From Deltaproteobacteria bacterium (GTDB taxonomy: Bacteria > Myxococcota_A > Polyangia > Haliangiales > Haliangiaceae): DNA of 64,000 nt. Position numbers and translations under genes: made by a program. Numbering within the stretch: the first letter of the stretch is position 1; every line of letters starts with the position of its first letter. The notes beneath the pieces are model-generated. The model saw only the letters and a program-made list of their open reading frames with translations, was not told where the DNA came from and searched no databases. Of the stretch, positions 28,771 to 39,248 are shown one piece after another. Where the stretch lies: positions 21,880-85,879 of the forward strand of contig JANXOM010000295.1 of the NCBI GenBank assembly GCA_025353585.1, given 5' to 3'.

Positions 28771-29391
28771 ATGTCGTCGCACGCTGTCACCACCGAGCTC
28801 GTCGAGAAGACCATCCTCGCCTTCACCCGCCTCGACGAGCGCGGGGACAAGAAGGCGATGAACAAGCTCGCGCAGCGGCTCCAGAAAGAGCAGCCGAACC
28901 TCCTCCAGTTCGCCGCCGCCGTGCGCAACGAGCACGGAGATGCGGTCGGCGAGGCCGCCGTGTTCTACGCGACCCTCATGTGGGCGATGTTCGATCGCGG
29001 GCGCGAGGAGACGTTGCCGCGCCTGACGTCGCAGAACCTCGCCGAGGCCGACAAGGTGGTCACGGAGGCGCTCGCCACCGTGGAGGGGCTCGCCGAGAAG
29101 GAGCCGCACGAGCGCGTGGCCCCGGCCCTGGTGAAGACGCAGCCGCACATCTACGCGAAGCTCCACGAGCTGCTCGCGGAGGACATCAAGGAAGCGGCGA
29201 TGACGCCCGAGACGGCGGCGACGATCATCAAGCCCACCGAGGTCGTGATCGAGGCGTTCGACGCGGCGATCAGCGGGCGGCGCGCGGGTGAGCGGCAGGG
29301 GACGCAGGCGGGGAGCGTGAAGCCAGGCCGCAACGACCAGTGCCCGTGCGGCTCGGGCAAGAAGTACAAGAAGTGCCACGGCGTGGTGTGA
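28771..29391 (+). CDS. SEC-C motif protein, function unknown
   Basis: This 206-residue protein is mostly alpha-helical and ends with a SEC-C zinc motif, GRNDQCPCGSGKKYKKCHG (about 187-205), identical in spacing to that of SecA. The helical body (about 1-165) is not recognised. SEC-C proteins of this size are widespread and generally unassigned; zinc binding and protein or ribosome contact are plausible. No clear SD or TANNNT box precedes the ATG. Confidence 0.8.
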   Translation: MSSHAVTTELVEKTILAFTRLDERGDKKAMNKLAQRLQKEQPNLLQFAAAVRNEHGDAVGEAAVFYATLMWAMFDRGREETLPRLTSQNLAEADKVVTEALATVEGLAEKEPHERVAPALVKTQPHIYAKLHELLAEDIKEAAMTPETAATIIKPTEVVIEAFDAAISGRRAGERQGTQAGSVKPGRNDQCPCGSGKKYKKCHGVV

Positions 29392-29471
29392 GCGCGTTCG
29401 AGCTCCCGATACCCCGTCGCTACCCGCCTGGAAGTTGACCGCTGCGCACATGTAGGCGATGACGGTCGCCC

Positions 29472-29708
29472 ATGGAAGCGCAGGTCGTCGTGTGGAACAT
29501 GGATGCGCGGAACCGGCCCGAGCTGGAGGTCGAGATCTCGCTCGTCGCGGACGCGGAGGACGGGGTTCCGGAGGTGCTCTCGATGGAGGACCTGTCGGAC
29601 GCGCTCATGGACCCGTGGTTTGCGGACGACGTGCCGCTCGCGGACGCGCTCGTGATCCACGACGCCGTTCCGCACGGGTACCGGCAAGCATTCCGCGCCT
29701 CGGCCTGA
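29472..29708 (+). CDS. small acidic protein, unknown
   Basis: This 78-residue protein is strongly acidic (EVEISLVADAEDG, SMEDLSDALMDPWFADDVPLAD), with no signal or membrane segment. Codon use looks like that of neighbouring genes, which favours a real gene, but the family is not recognised. It is followed by a gene-free stretch. Confidence 0.45.
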   Translation: MEAQVVVWNMDARNRPELEVEISLVADAEDGVPEVLSMEDLSDALMDPWFADDVPLADALVIHDAVPHGYRQAFRASA

Positions 29709-30109
29709 ACTGTCCCGTTCGTTCCGTCTCCGTTCGCTGATCGCAAACGCAAACGTGGACGCAAACGCCATCGGCGTTGCTTCTCCGCCGCCGGAGGCCA
29801 CCGATCCGCCGCGTACGTACGCACTCGCCCGTCCGCACCGAAGATCGCGGCGTTCGTGAAGGCGAAGATCGGCAGCGTGAAGGCGCCGAAGCAAGTCGAG
29901 ATCTGGCCCGACCTGCCGCGCTCGAGGGTCAACCGTCCCGCAGAACGAGAGGGGTTGGCGTGGATGGGTAGCTCGCAACGCCGCGCCGGCACATCGAGAC
30001 CGGCTCGCACGACGCACCAACCCCTCTCGTTCTGCCTCCTCCGACCTCGTCTTCCTCTGCGCCGCTGCGCCAGGCAACGTCCGAACCGTCAACCGACGAG
30101 CCCTCTCGG
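29709..30109. other. 401-nt gene-free stretch between convergent genes
   Basis: No credible gene was found here. The region is less GC-rich than its surroundings. It contains a short direct-repeat cluster (ACGCAAACG-type, about 29745-29770) and the long inverted repeat at 29940-30035. Open frames through it on both strands have odd composition and are treated as spurious. Confidence 0.6.
29940..30035. repeat. 19-bp perfect inverted repeat with 58-nt loop
   Basis: Arms 29940-29958 and 30017-30035 are perfect reverse complements (GCAGAACGAGAGGGGTTGG and its partner). It sits between convergent transcription units, so it could terminate both, or it could be a miniature mobile or repeated element. 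Confidence 0.7.
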
Positions 30110-31261
30110 CTACCACCAGGTGTCGTTGTCTTCGGCGATGCCGCCGATGTTCGCGAAGGTGTGCGCGGTGCCGTCGGCCAGGCGCAGCGTGCCCGCGAAG
30201 CTCGTCACGCAGTGGAGCAGGCGGTGGCGGACGAGCGGGACGTCGAGGCGCTGCTCGACGTGGCCGATCGGCGTGCCGCCGAGCTCGAGCTGCGCGGCGC
30301 CCGTGCTCGGCGCGCCGGGCTTGACGAGCTGCGCCTGGCCCGCGCGCGCGGCCCAGGTGCTCGTGGGATCGCCGGGCGTGGCGACGGTGATCGAGACGCC
30401 CGCGAGCGGGATGCGGAGGCCGCCGAGCCACGCGCAGTTCTCGCTGATCGGCGCGTCGGGCGTCGGGTCGATGAGGTTGATGCCGAGGATCTCGCCCGTC
30501 GTGGTGCGGCCGGCGAGCGCGACCCAGCGCCACACGGCGTGGCGCAGCGCGTACGACTTCGTGAAGTCCATCGTCCCGAACGCGCCCGCCATGTCGATCT
30601 TCCGCGCGCCGAGCTCGATCGTGCCGCTCACCGCGAACGCGCCGAACTTGTGCGTGTAATTCCAACGCGTTCGCGTTGGACCTTCGATCGAGCCTTCCGA
30701 TGCATGCGCATCGGGGCTCTCTGCGAGCGGCGTGCAGATCGCGAAGTGCTCGTCGCCGGGCGCGCTCGCGAACTCGAGGTCCACGCGCAGCGGCATGTCG
30801 TCGCCCTCGGTCCGCGTCTCGATCCGCGCCGTGAACCGCCGCCCGCCGTCCTGGTTCGCGAGGTCGACCGCGAGCCCGCCGCCCTCGAAGTGGTGCCCGC
30901 CGCGCGCGCTGGTGGGCGAGAGCGACGTGCCGCGGCCGAGCGGCGTGATGGCAAAGCGCTTGTGCACGCGGCCGCTGCCGCGCTCGACGATGTAGATGAA
31001 CGCGTTGCTCGCGAACCCGGCCGTGCCGACGACGAACGCGACGAACAGCTCGGCGTTGCTCGCCGTCATGTACTGCCACGACTTGAGCCGCAGCTTCTTG
31101 CGATACGACCCCTCGAGCGCGCGCAGCCCCGGGACCTGCGCGAGGGCGGACAGCCCGTGCGCGAACGTCGCGTCCTCGAGGTTCGGCTCCTCGAGCGCGT
31201 GGTCCCACAGGCCGATCCGCGGCTCGCGCGCGCCCTTGGCGACGAGATCGCCGCCGCTCAC
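30110..31261 (-). CDS. DUF2804 family protein
   Basis: This 383-residue protein matches DUF2804: an N-terminal GLWDHALEEPN, mid-region VYIVERGSGR-like strands, and the signature GAFGTMDFTKSYALRHAVWRWVALAG (cited in part) near 245. DUF2804 proteins resemble the lipocalin-like CrtC/AttH folds, so binding or conversion of a hydrophobic ligand is conceivable but unproven. The start is GTG at 31261, overlapping the stop of the copper-amine-oxidase-like gene by 4 nt (GTGA). It is the third gene of a minus-strand operon. Confidence 0.82.
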   Translation of the reverse strand: MSGGDLVAKGAREPRIGLWDHALEEPNLEDATFAHGLSALAQVPGLRALEGSYRKKLRLKSWQYMTASNAELFVAFVVGTAGFASNAFIYIVERGSGRVHKRFAITPLGRGTSLSPTSARGGHHFEGGGLAVDLANQDGGRRFTARIETRTEGDDMPLRVDLEFASAPGDEHFAICTPLAESPDAHASEGSIEGPTRTRWNYTHKFGAFAVSGTIELGARKIDMAGAFGTMDFTKSYALRHAVWRWVALAGRTTTGEILGINLIDPTPDAPISENCAWLGGLRIPLAGVSITVATPGDPTSTWAARAGQAQLVKPGAPSTGAAQLELGGTPIGHVEQRLDVPLVRHRLLHCVTSFAGTLRLADGTAHTFANIGGIAEDNDTWW

Positions 31262-32211
31262 TTGCGCTTCGACTTCGCGGCCGCCTTGGCCGCCGGCTTC
31301 TTCGCCGCCGCCGGCTTCTTCGCCGGCGCCTTGGCCGGCGCGCCGCCGAGGCCCTCCACGCGCACGCTCGGCCCCGCCGTGTACGGGAAGCTCTGGTCGA
31401 AGTGCACGTGCGCCACGTACCAGAGCGTCACGTCATCGCCGTCGAGCGGCTCGTCGCCGACATACGCGGCCGGGAACGTCGTCGAGCCCGCCACGCTGTC
31501 GAGCACCTTGCGGCGCTGGGACGCGGCGCCCGCGAGGCTCTCGCGGATGCTCGTGGTGTCCGAGCTGCGCGGCGAGAACGGCGCCCACTCGCCATCGTGA
31601 TAGCGGATCGCGAAGACCTCCGCGTCGTCCCAGCTGTGCGGGCGGATGTTGATCTTCGAGCCCGAGCCGAAGTCGACCTGGCGCCATACGTTCCCGCCCT
31701 CGTCGGCCTCACCGCTGTACGGGAACCACCCTTCCGTCTCGACGCGCTGCCAGCGCCCGTCCTCGAATCGCTCGAACGCGTCGTCCCGCGCGCCGTCGAG
31801 GTCGAAGTCGAACCGCCAGTGCGGGTGATACGTGTGCTGGTCGTGCATGCCGGGCCCGTAGATCGTGAGCCACGGGCAGAGGCGACCGTCGTCGTGGAAG
31901 CGCCAGAGCTGCGTGTAGTGGTACGGGCCGGCCGTGAACTGCGCCGACAGCTCCACGCCGCCGCGGAACGACTGCACGCGCACCGGCCCCTGGATCGTGC
32001 GCGTCCCGAGCGGGATCCACCACGGCCCGTGCACCTCGCCCGGGTCCGTCTCGGGATCGAGATCGCGCTGGTGGTCGACCGTCACGTACGGCAGCGACGC
32101 CTCCCACAGCACGCGATGCCCGCGGAAGTCCGCGAGGTACACCATGATCCCGGCGCTCTCGGTGAGGCGCCAGTGGAACTTCCAGCCTGCTTCTTCGATC
32201 ACGTTGCTCAT
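31258..32211 (-). CDS. copper amine oxidase-like catalytic-domain protein (split, divergent)
   Basis: This 317-residue protein aligns by eye with the copper amine oxidase catalytic domain: WKFHWRLTESAGIMVYLADFRG-like start, RVLWEASLPYV, AGPYHYTQLWRFH (residues 94-106), TYHPHWRFDFDLDG (H129, H131) and WYVAHVHFD (H268, H270). The Tyr that becomes TPQ is kept (Y97), but the preceding Asn of N-Y-(D/E) is Pro. The loop that normally holds the catalytic-base Asp seems absent. A Lys/Ala/Pro-rich tail (about 290-317) is added. With the upstream gene, 10 nt away, it reconstitutes a two-piece enzyme or a degenerate relative. Confidence 0.65.
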   Translation of the reverse strand: MSNVIEEAGWKFHWRLTESAGIMVYLADFRGHRVLWEASLPYVTVDHQRDLDPETDPGEVHGPWWIPLGTRTIQGPVRVQSFRGGVELSAQFTAGPYHYTQLWRFHDDGRLCPWLTIYGPGMHDQHTYHPHWRFDFDLDGARDDAFERFEDGRWQRVETEGWFPYSGEADEGGNVWRQVDFGSGSKINIRPHSWDDAEVFAIRYHDGEWAPFSPRSSDTTSIRESLAGAASQRRKVLDSVAGSTTFPAAYVGDEPLDGDDVTLWYVAHVHFDQSFPYTAGPSVRVEGLGGAPAKAPAKKPAAAKKPAAKAAAKSKRK

Positions 32212-32221
32212 GGCTGCGCCC

Positions 32222-32848
32222 TCACCACTGTCCCGCCGGGACCACCTGGGTCACCGTGTTGTCGAGGAGATCGACCACCGCCACCACCGACGCGTGGCCG
32301 TCATCGCGGCCGAACACGACGGCGGCGGAGCGCCGCGCGTACGCGAGATCGGCCGGCGTGCGGCCCCAGTAGTGCGAGGTCATCAGCGGCACGTCGCCCA
32401 TGCCGAGCTTGTCGCGCACGCGCTGGTCGACGCTCGCGATGGAGACGGCGAGCGCCTCTTCCTCGCGCGACAGCATTGGCTGCCCCTTGCTCAGATCGAG
32501 GTGCGCGACGATGCCCGCGTCGAGATCCAAGCACGCATCGACGGCCCGGTCGGCCGCGTAGTCGTACGCCACGACGCGCGCGAGCCGATGGCCGGCCATC
32601 CAGTGCGGCGGCTTGAGGACGAGCGGCTCGCAGCAGATGATCCGGTAGCGCCCGACCTTGGCCATCTGCGAGAGGCGGCGGTCCTCGGTCAGCGTCCGCA
32701 GCGCGTCGGCGGTCTCACCGGGGGTGAGCGGGTCGAACAGCGTGGGATCGGCGTCCTCGAGGTCGGCCTGAGGCGAGCCGGTCGGTGCAGACGAGTTTCG
32801 CTTGGAAATCGTAGGCTTAGCAGGCTTCGCGCGAGACTTTGCGGCCAT
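32222..32848 (-). CDS. copper amine oxidase N2/N3-like domain protein
   Basis: This 208-residue protein resembles the N-terminal domains of copper amine oxidases: DPLTPGETADALRTL (about 39), YRIICCEPLVLKPP, RVVAYDYAADRAVDACLDL, KGQPMLSREEEALAV and VVAVVDLLDNTVTQV near the end. The first ~30 residues are Lys-rich and not part of the domain. The catalytic part is encoded by the next gene in a different frame, 10 nt away, at a natural domain boundary. The start is preceded by a TATAGT box at 7 nt. Confidence 0.65.
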   Translation of the reverse strand: MAAKSRAKPAKPTISKRNSSAPTGSPQADLEDADPTLFDPLTPGETADALRTLTEDRRLSQMAKVGRYRIICCEPLVLKPPHWMAGHRLARVVAYDYAADRAVDACLDLDAGIVAHLDLSKGQPMLSREEEALAVSIASVDQRVRDKLGMGDVPLMTSHYWGRTPADLAYARRSAAVVFGRDDGHASVVAVVDLLDNTVTQVVPAGQW

Positions 32849-32855
32849 CCGGCCG

Positions 32856-32861
32856 ACTATA
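32856..32861 (-). promoter_or_regulatory. TATAGT -10 box before the 32848 start
   Basis: TATAGT on the minus strand is 7 nt before the ATG of the N2/N3-like gene and would drive the three-gene copper-amine-oxidase-like/DUF2804 unit as a leaderless transcript. Confidence 0.45.
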
Positions 32862-32916
32862 CACGGCTTTAGAACGACTTTAGATCGACGCCCGGCGCGA
32901 CGCGTTTCAATCCTCC

Positions 32917-34023
32917 ATGACTCGCATGGCTCGCCTCCTCGCCGCGCTCGCCTTTGTCGCCGGCTGCTCGTCCGCCTACGCCGACCAGGTGGAGGGCCCG
33001 CCGCCGGGCTCCGCGCGGACCGCGATCGCGATCGCCTCGGCGCCCGCGAAGATCCGCGCGCCGTACGACGTGCAGATCATCCGCGAGAACGGCGAGACCC
33101 TGCCGACGTACGCGGCCAAGGATCGCTACTACGTCCAGGGCAACCCCGGGGAGCGCTACATCCTCCGCATCACGAACCCGACGCCAAATCGGGTCGAGGC
33201 GGTGGTCACGGTCGACGGCCTCGACGTGGTCGACGGCGAGGTCGGCTCGCTCTCCAAGCGCGGCTACATCGTGCCGGCCTACGGCGAGACGCGCATCGAG
33301 GGCTTCCGCACCTCGGCGCAAGACGTGGCGACGTTCCGCTTCTCGTCGGTCAACGATTCGTACGCGGGCAAGCAGGGCAAGGCGCGCAACGTCGGCGTCG
33401 TCGCGGTCGCGCTCTTCGAGGAGCAGGCCGCGCAGCAGATCATCGAGCCGGCCCCGCCGCCGCCGAGCGTCTACAACTACGAGGACGACGTGGACGGCCG
33501 CGTCGGCGCCACCCGCGGCGGCGGTGGCGCCGGTGGTGCCAAGGACAAGAAGTACGACGCCGACGGCGATCGCGTCGCGTCCCGCCAGGTGTCGCCCCAC
33601 GGGCACGCCGCCCCGCAGCCGTCGCCCGCGAGCGGTCCATCAGGGGCGCCCTCCGATGCCCGCGCCCCGATGCCGGTGAAGGCCGCCCCGCCGCCGCCGG
33701 CGCCGCCGCGCAGCTACCACGAGCGCCAGCGTCGCGAGCTGAGCGACCCCGACGGCGCGGCCGACGAGGCCGAGGCGCCGCGCACCAATCGTCCCGGCCT
33801 CGGCACCGAGTACGGCGAGCAGCGCTACTCCGCGACGAGCTTCACGCGCTTCCAGCGCGCCGCGGACCGGCCGATCGCGATCGCCGAGCTGCGCTACAAC
33901 GACACCGCCGGCCTCGTGGCGCTCGGCATCCAGGTCCAGCCGCTGCCGGACGCAGGCGAGATCATGACGCGCGAGACGGCCGACCCGTTCCCGGGTAGCC
34001 ACTACGCGATGCCGCCGCGCTGA
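32917..34023 (+). CDS. lipoprotein with Pro/Ala-rich linker, function unknown
   Basis: This 368-residue lipoprotein (signal LLAALAFVAGC) has two parts. The N-terminal beta-rich domain (about 30-165) includes PYDVQIIRENGETLPTYAAKDRYYVQGNPGERYILRI-type strands (cited only partly: NPGERYILRITNPTPNRVEA). The C-terminal part (from about 255) follows a Gly- and Pro-rich linker and includes EYGEQRYSATSFTRFQRA. Similar proteins occur in other myxobacteria, but I know no function. The divergent spacer to the copper-amine-oxidase-like operon is 68 nt. Confidence 0.7.
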   Translation: MTRMARLLAALAFVAGCSSAYADQVEGPPPGSARTAIAIASAPAKIRAPYDVQIIRENGETLPTYAAKDRYYVQGNPGERYILRITNPTPNRVEAVVTVDGLDVVDGEVGSLSKRGYIVPAYGETRIEGFRTSAQDVATFRFSSVNDSYAGKQGKARNVGVVAVALFEEQAAQQIIEPAPPPPSVYNYEDDVDGRVGATRGGGGAGGAKDKKYDADGDRVASRQVSPHGHAAPQPSPASGPSGAPSDARAPMPVKAAPPPPAPPRSYHERQRRELSDPDGAADEAEAPRTNRPGLGTEYGEQRYSATSFTRFQRAADRPIAIAELRYNDTAGLVALGIQVQPLPDAGEIMTRETADPFPGSHYAMPPR

Positions 34024-34073
34024 CGCGCCGGCCCTTGCCCGGACCTGCCAACCGGGTCGCCGCCCGGTCGTGA

Positions 34074-34079
34074 TAGCGT
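34074..34079 (+). promoter_or_regulatory. TANNNT -10 box (TAGCGT) before the 34086 start
   Basis: TAGCGT lies 6 nt before the ATG at 34086, in the common spacing class. Confidence 0.4.
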
Positions 34080-34085
34080 TTCTCG

Positions 34086-34517
34086 ATGAGCTCTCGCACC
34101 CGCGGCCTGGCGGCGCTTCTCGTGATCGGTGCAATGCAGGCGTGCGGGGGCGGTAACACCACCACGGACGCGGCCAAGATCGACGGCCCCAAGGTGGACG
34201 CGCCGGTGGCGGCCACGGCGATGGCGGCGTGCATGCACATCTGCCTGTGCGAGGCGAACGCCCCGGGGACGCCGGGCACGACCGACGCGATGTGCCAGGC
34301 TGACTGCCAGCAGAGCGAGGGGCCGTTCACGAGCACCAGCACGGGAACGAGCACCAGCACGAGCACCAGCACCAGCCTGTCGACGGGGACGAGCTTCAGC
34401 ACGACGGCCGGTGGCGTCGACTTCGCGGCTTCCGAGCAAGCGTGCGTGGCATGCTTCGCCGCCGCATCGTGTAGCGGCATCGTCGCCGGCACGGTGTGCG
34501 CCAGCGACTGCCAGTAG
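34086..34517 (+). CDS. small Cys-containing lipoprotein with Thr-Ser repeat
   Basis: This 143-residue lipoprotein has lipobox AMQAC, an Asp-Ala-Pro-like linker (DAAKIDGPKVDAP) of the type common in this genome, and a short domain with CMHICLCEAN, CQADC and CVACFAAASCSG. A Thr-Ser-rich repeat (STSTGTSTSTSTSTSLSTG) lies between the Cys clusters. The repeated ACC/AGC codons make this a potential slippage site. Function unknown. The next gene starts 9 nt downstream. Confidence 0.7.
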   Translation: MSSRTRGLAALLVIGAMQACGGGNTTTDAAKIDGPKVDAPVAATAMAACMHICLCEANAPGTPGTTDAMCQADCQQSEGPFTSTSTGTSTSTSTSTSLSTGTSFSTTAGGVDFAASEQACVACFAAASCSGIVAGTVCASDCQ

Positions 34518-34526
34518 CGCCGCTCC

Positions 34527-36057
34527 GTGGCGCTGTCGGCCAGCCGCGCGGTCGCGACCTTTGCGCTCGCGCTCGCGCTGATTCGCTCCGTCGCAGCGGT
34601 GTGGTTCTCGTCGGAGATCGTCGAGACACCGCGCAACACCGAGGTGGCCGCGCCGCGCCAGACCGAGCGCGTGGTCCTGGTCGTGGTCGACGGCCTCCGT
34701 CACGACACGGCGCTCGAGAGCGACCTCATGCCGCGCCTCCAGGCGATCGCGCGCGCGGGCACGGCGGGGGTCTCGACGGCCTCGCTGGTCACGATGACGG
34801 GGCTCGGGGTCCGGACGCTGGGCACGGGGACGTCCCCGGCGCTCGCCGACATCCTGCTCGAGACGCACCTGCCGCCGGTCACGTTCGACAACGTCTTCGC
34901 GGCGCTGCGGGCCCGCGGCGATCACATCGCGTGGCTCGGCAACACCGCGTGGCGAGAGCTGTTCGGCGCGTCGATCGATATCGATGCGAAGATCGACACC
35001 GAGCTCGACATGATGTCGCGCGCGAACAACGTCTGGGCCGCCGATCGCGTGATCGTCCGCCGCGCGGTCGCCATGATGGCGCGGCGCGACTGGAGCTTGT
35101 TCGTGGTCCACATCGGCGGCCTCGACAACGCGAGCCATCGCTTCACGCCGTTCGGCGAGGAATTCCGGGCGAAGGCGCGCGCCGTCGATGCCGACCTCGA
35201 CCGGCTCGTCCAGGCCGCCGGCCCGGAGACGACGGTGATCATCACGAGCGACCACGGCACGAGCGACCGGGGCCATCACGGCAGCGGCGAGCCGATCACG
35301 CGCCGCACGCCGCTCGTGTTCACCGGGGCCGCGACGCGCAGCGGACGCCGGGTCGACGCGCACCAGACGGACATCGCGCCCACGATCGCGGCGCTGCTCG
35401 CGGTGCCGATCCCGGCGCCGTCCGAGGGCGAGGTCCTGCTCGACGCGCTGGCGCTCACGCCCGACGCGGAGCGCGCCCTCCGCGCGGCCAACGTCGCCCA
35501 GCTCCAGCGGTACGCCGACGCCTACGGAGCGGCGCGCGGGCTCGAGCCTCCGACGATCGCGCCGACCACGGAGGGCATGCGCGCGCTCGGTGACTGGATC
35601 GAAGCGACACGCTCGAGCTCGGGGCTCGCGCCGGCCCTGTGGGCGCTCGGCTTGCTGCTCGCGGCCCTCGCGTGGCTCGGCACCCCGGGCCGACGCGTGG
35701 CGGTCGCGAGCGCGATCGCCGTCGCGGTGTCCGCGCTGTGCTGTCTCGGCAGCGGGCAGAGCGCGGTCCTCGGCGGGCTCGCGCTCGGCGCGAGCGGGTT
35801 CGCCGCCGTCGTCGCGCTGCGCGGGGCGCCGTGCGGGTGGCGAGCGGGAGCCGTCGGCGCGGCGGTCCTCCTCGGGCTCGAGCTCGGGATGGTCGCGTGG
35901 AAGCTGCACCACCGCTTCGTCGAGATGAAGATGAACGACGTGTACGGCTTCGTGCACCTCTCGGATCGCGCCGTCCAGACCGTGCTCACGCTCCTCGCCG
36001 CGGTGGGCGCCACCCTGCTCGCGCGCGCGCGCGCGCTGGCCGCATGGCCGGTGGGCG
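34527..36057 (+). CDS. membrane alkaline-phosphatase-superfamily protein, 5' part of a frameshifted gene
   Basis: The start is GTG at 34527. After an N-terminal membrane helix (about 5-28), an alkaline-phosphatase-superfamily domain covers about 48-325: VVLVVVDGLRHDTAL with the metal Asp, VTMTGLGVRTLGTG with the probable nucleophile, FVVHIGGLDNASHRF, and IITSDHGTSDRGHHG. This is the layout of GPI-anchor-type ethanolamine-phosphate transferases and related phosphotransferases. Membrane helices begin near 375. The frame then breaks near the alternating CG tract at 36020-36036. The formal frame runs to 37109 but codes only Arg-rich nonsense after about 36040. Confidence 0.7.
36020..36036 (+). 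repeat. 17-nt alternating CG tract at the frame break
   Basis: C followed by eight GC units (17 nt of strict alternation) inside the phosphatase-superfamily gene. Adding one dinucleotide unit, or removing two, joins the two halves in one frame. Confidence 0.85.
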
Positions 36058-37005
36058 ATGCTCGGGGTCCTGTTCGGCGCGTCGGCCCTCGCCGACTCGA
36101 TCGCGATCCCGGCCGCCCTCGTCGCCGGGATGGCGGCCGCGGCGGCCTCGGCGCGACCGCGCGAGCTCGCCGCGATCGGCGCGACGGCCGCGCTCGGTGT
36201 CCTCGGGCTCGTGCTCGCCGACAACGCGTGGCTCGCCGCGATCCCGCTCGCCGTGGGCGCGCCGCTGGTCCTGGCGGCCACGGGCGCCGCGGTCTCGGCG
36301 CGGACGGCGCGAGGGCGCCTGAGCCTCCTGGTGTTCGGTCTCGCCGCGTCCGCCGTGCGGCTCGCCGGCGATCCGGCCGGCCCCTATCGCATCACCCTCG
36401 GCGCGATCTGCGTCGGCGCGATCGTCATGGCGCGCCTCGAGCGGACCCGCGACGGGCGGTCGCTCGCGCTCGTCGGCTGGGCGGGCGCCATCGCGCTGGC
36501 CATGTTGTCGCGCTCGGCGCAGGAGCCCGGCCTGCTGGGCTGGGTCACGTTCGCGGCCGTCGTGGGGCGGTGCTCGGCGGTCGCCCGGTCCGACGACCGC
36601 GCGGTCCTGGTGGCAACCCTGTGCGCGCTCGCCGTCCGGTTTGCCTGCTTCGGGCTCTTCGAGGGAGCCTTCGAGCTGAGCCACCTCGAGGTCTGGGTCG
36701 CGTATCAGGGCAATCCGAGCACCACGGTCGCGTTCGGGGCGGCCGTCATCGCGATCAAGTTCGCGCTCCCCCTCGTCGTCGCGCTCGCGCTCGTCGTGAC
36801 GCACATGGAGCCCGCGGCGCGCCGGCGCGTCGTGACCTGGACGATCGCGTTCCTGTGCCTGCGGATCGCGCACATCGTGATCGCGATGACGTTCGCGCGG
36901 GGGACGTTTTACTCGCCGTACTACGACTCGGGGCAGCTCGTCTTCACGTACCTGATGCTGCTCAGCGGACCGGTCGCGGTCGCGGTCCTCGCAGCGCTCG
37001 CCTGA
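36058..37005 (+). CDS. membrane helices, 3' part of the frameshifted phosphatase-superfamily gene
   Basis: This 315-residue open frame encodes about ten hydrophobic helices. Its beginning continues the membrane domain of the upstream frame: the sequence read across the CG tract in this frame is LLARARARWPHGRWAML, then GVLFGASALADS. Later helices include TFAAVVGRCSAVAR and MTFARGTFYSPYYDSGQLVF. A separate membrane protein starting at ATG 36058 is possible, but continuity with the phosphatase half argues for one gene of about 826 residues. Its TGA directly abuts the stop of the convergent kinase gene (TGATCA, 37003-37008). Confidence 0.7.
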   Translation: MLGVLFGASALADSIAIPAALVAGMAAAAASARPRELAAIGATAALGVLGLVLADNAWLAAIPLAVGAPLVLAATGAAVSARTARGRLSLLVFGLAASAVRLAGDPAGPYRITLGAICVGAIVMARLERTRDGRSLALVGWAGAIALAMLSRSAQEPGLLGWVTFAAVVGRCSAVARSDDRAVLVATLCALAVRFACFGLFEGAFELSHLEVWVAYQGNPSTTVAFGAAVIAIKFALPLVVALALVVTHMEPAARRRVVTWTIAFLCLRIAHIVIAMTFARGTFYSPYYDSGQLVFTYLMLLSGPVAVAVLAALA

Positions 37006-39234
<2,229 letters not shown>

Positions 39235-39248
39235 GCGCGGTCGCTACC

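Noticed and set aside
29856..30659. Long plus-strand open frame across the gene-free stretch and the end of the DUF2804 gene
   Set aside because: Composition is Arg/Ser/Thr/Pro-rich and most of it is antisense to a well-supported gene; typical GC-rich shadow frame.
36020..36060. Programmed ribosomal frameshift instead of mutation in the phosphatase-superfamily gene
   Set aside because: No slippery heptamer or downstream pseudoknot is evident; an alternating CG tract favours DNA slippage or sequencing error.
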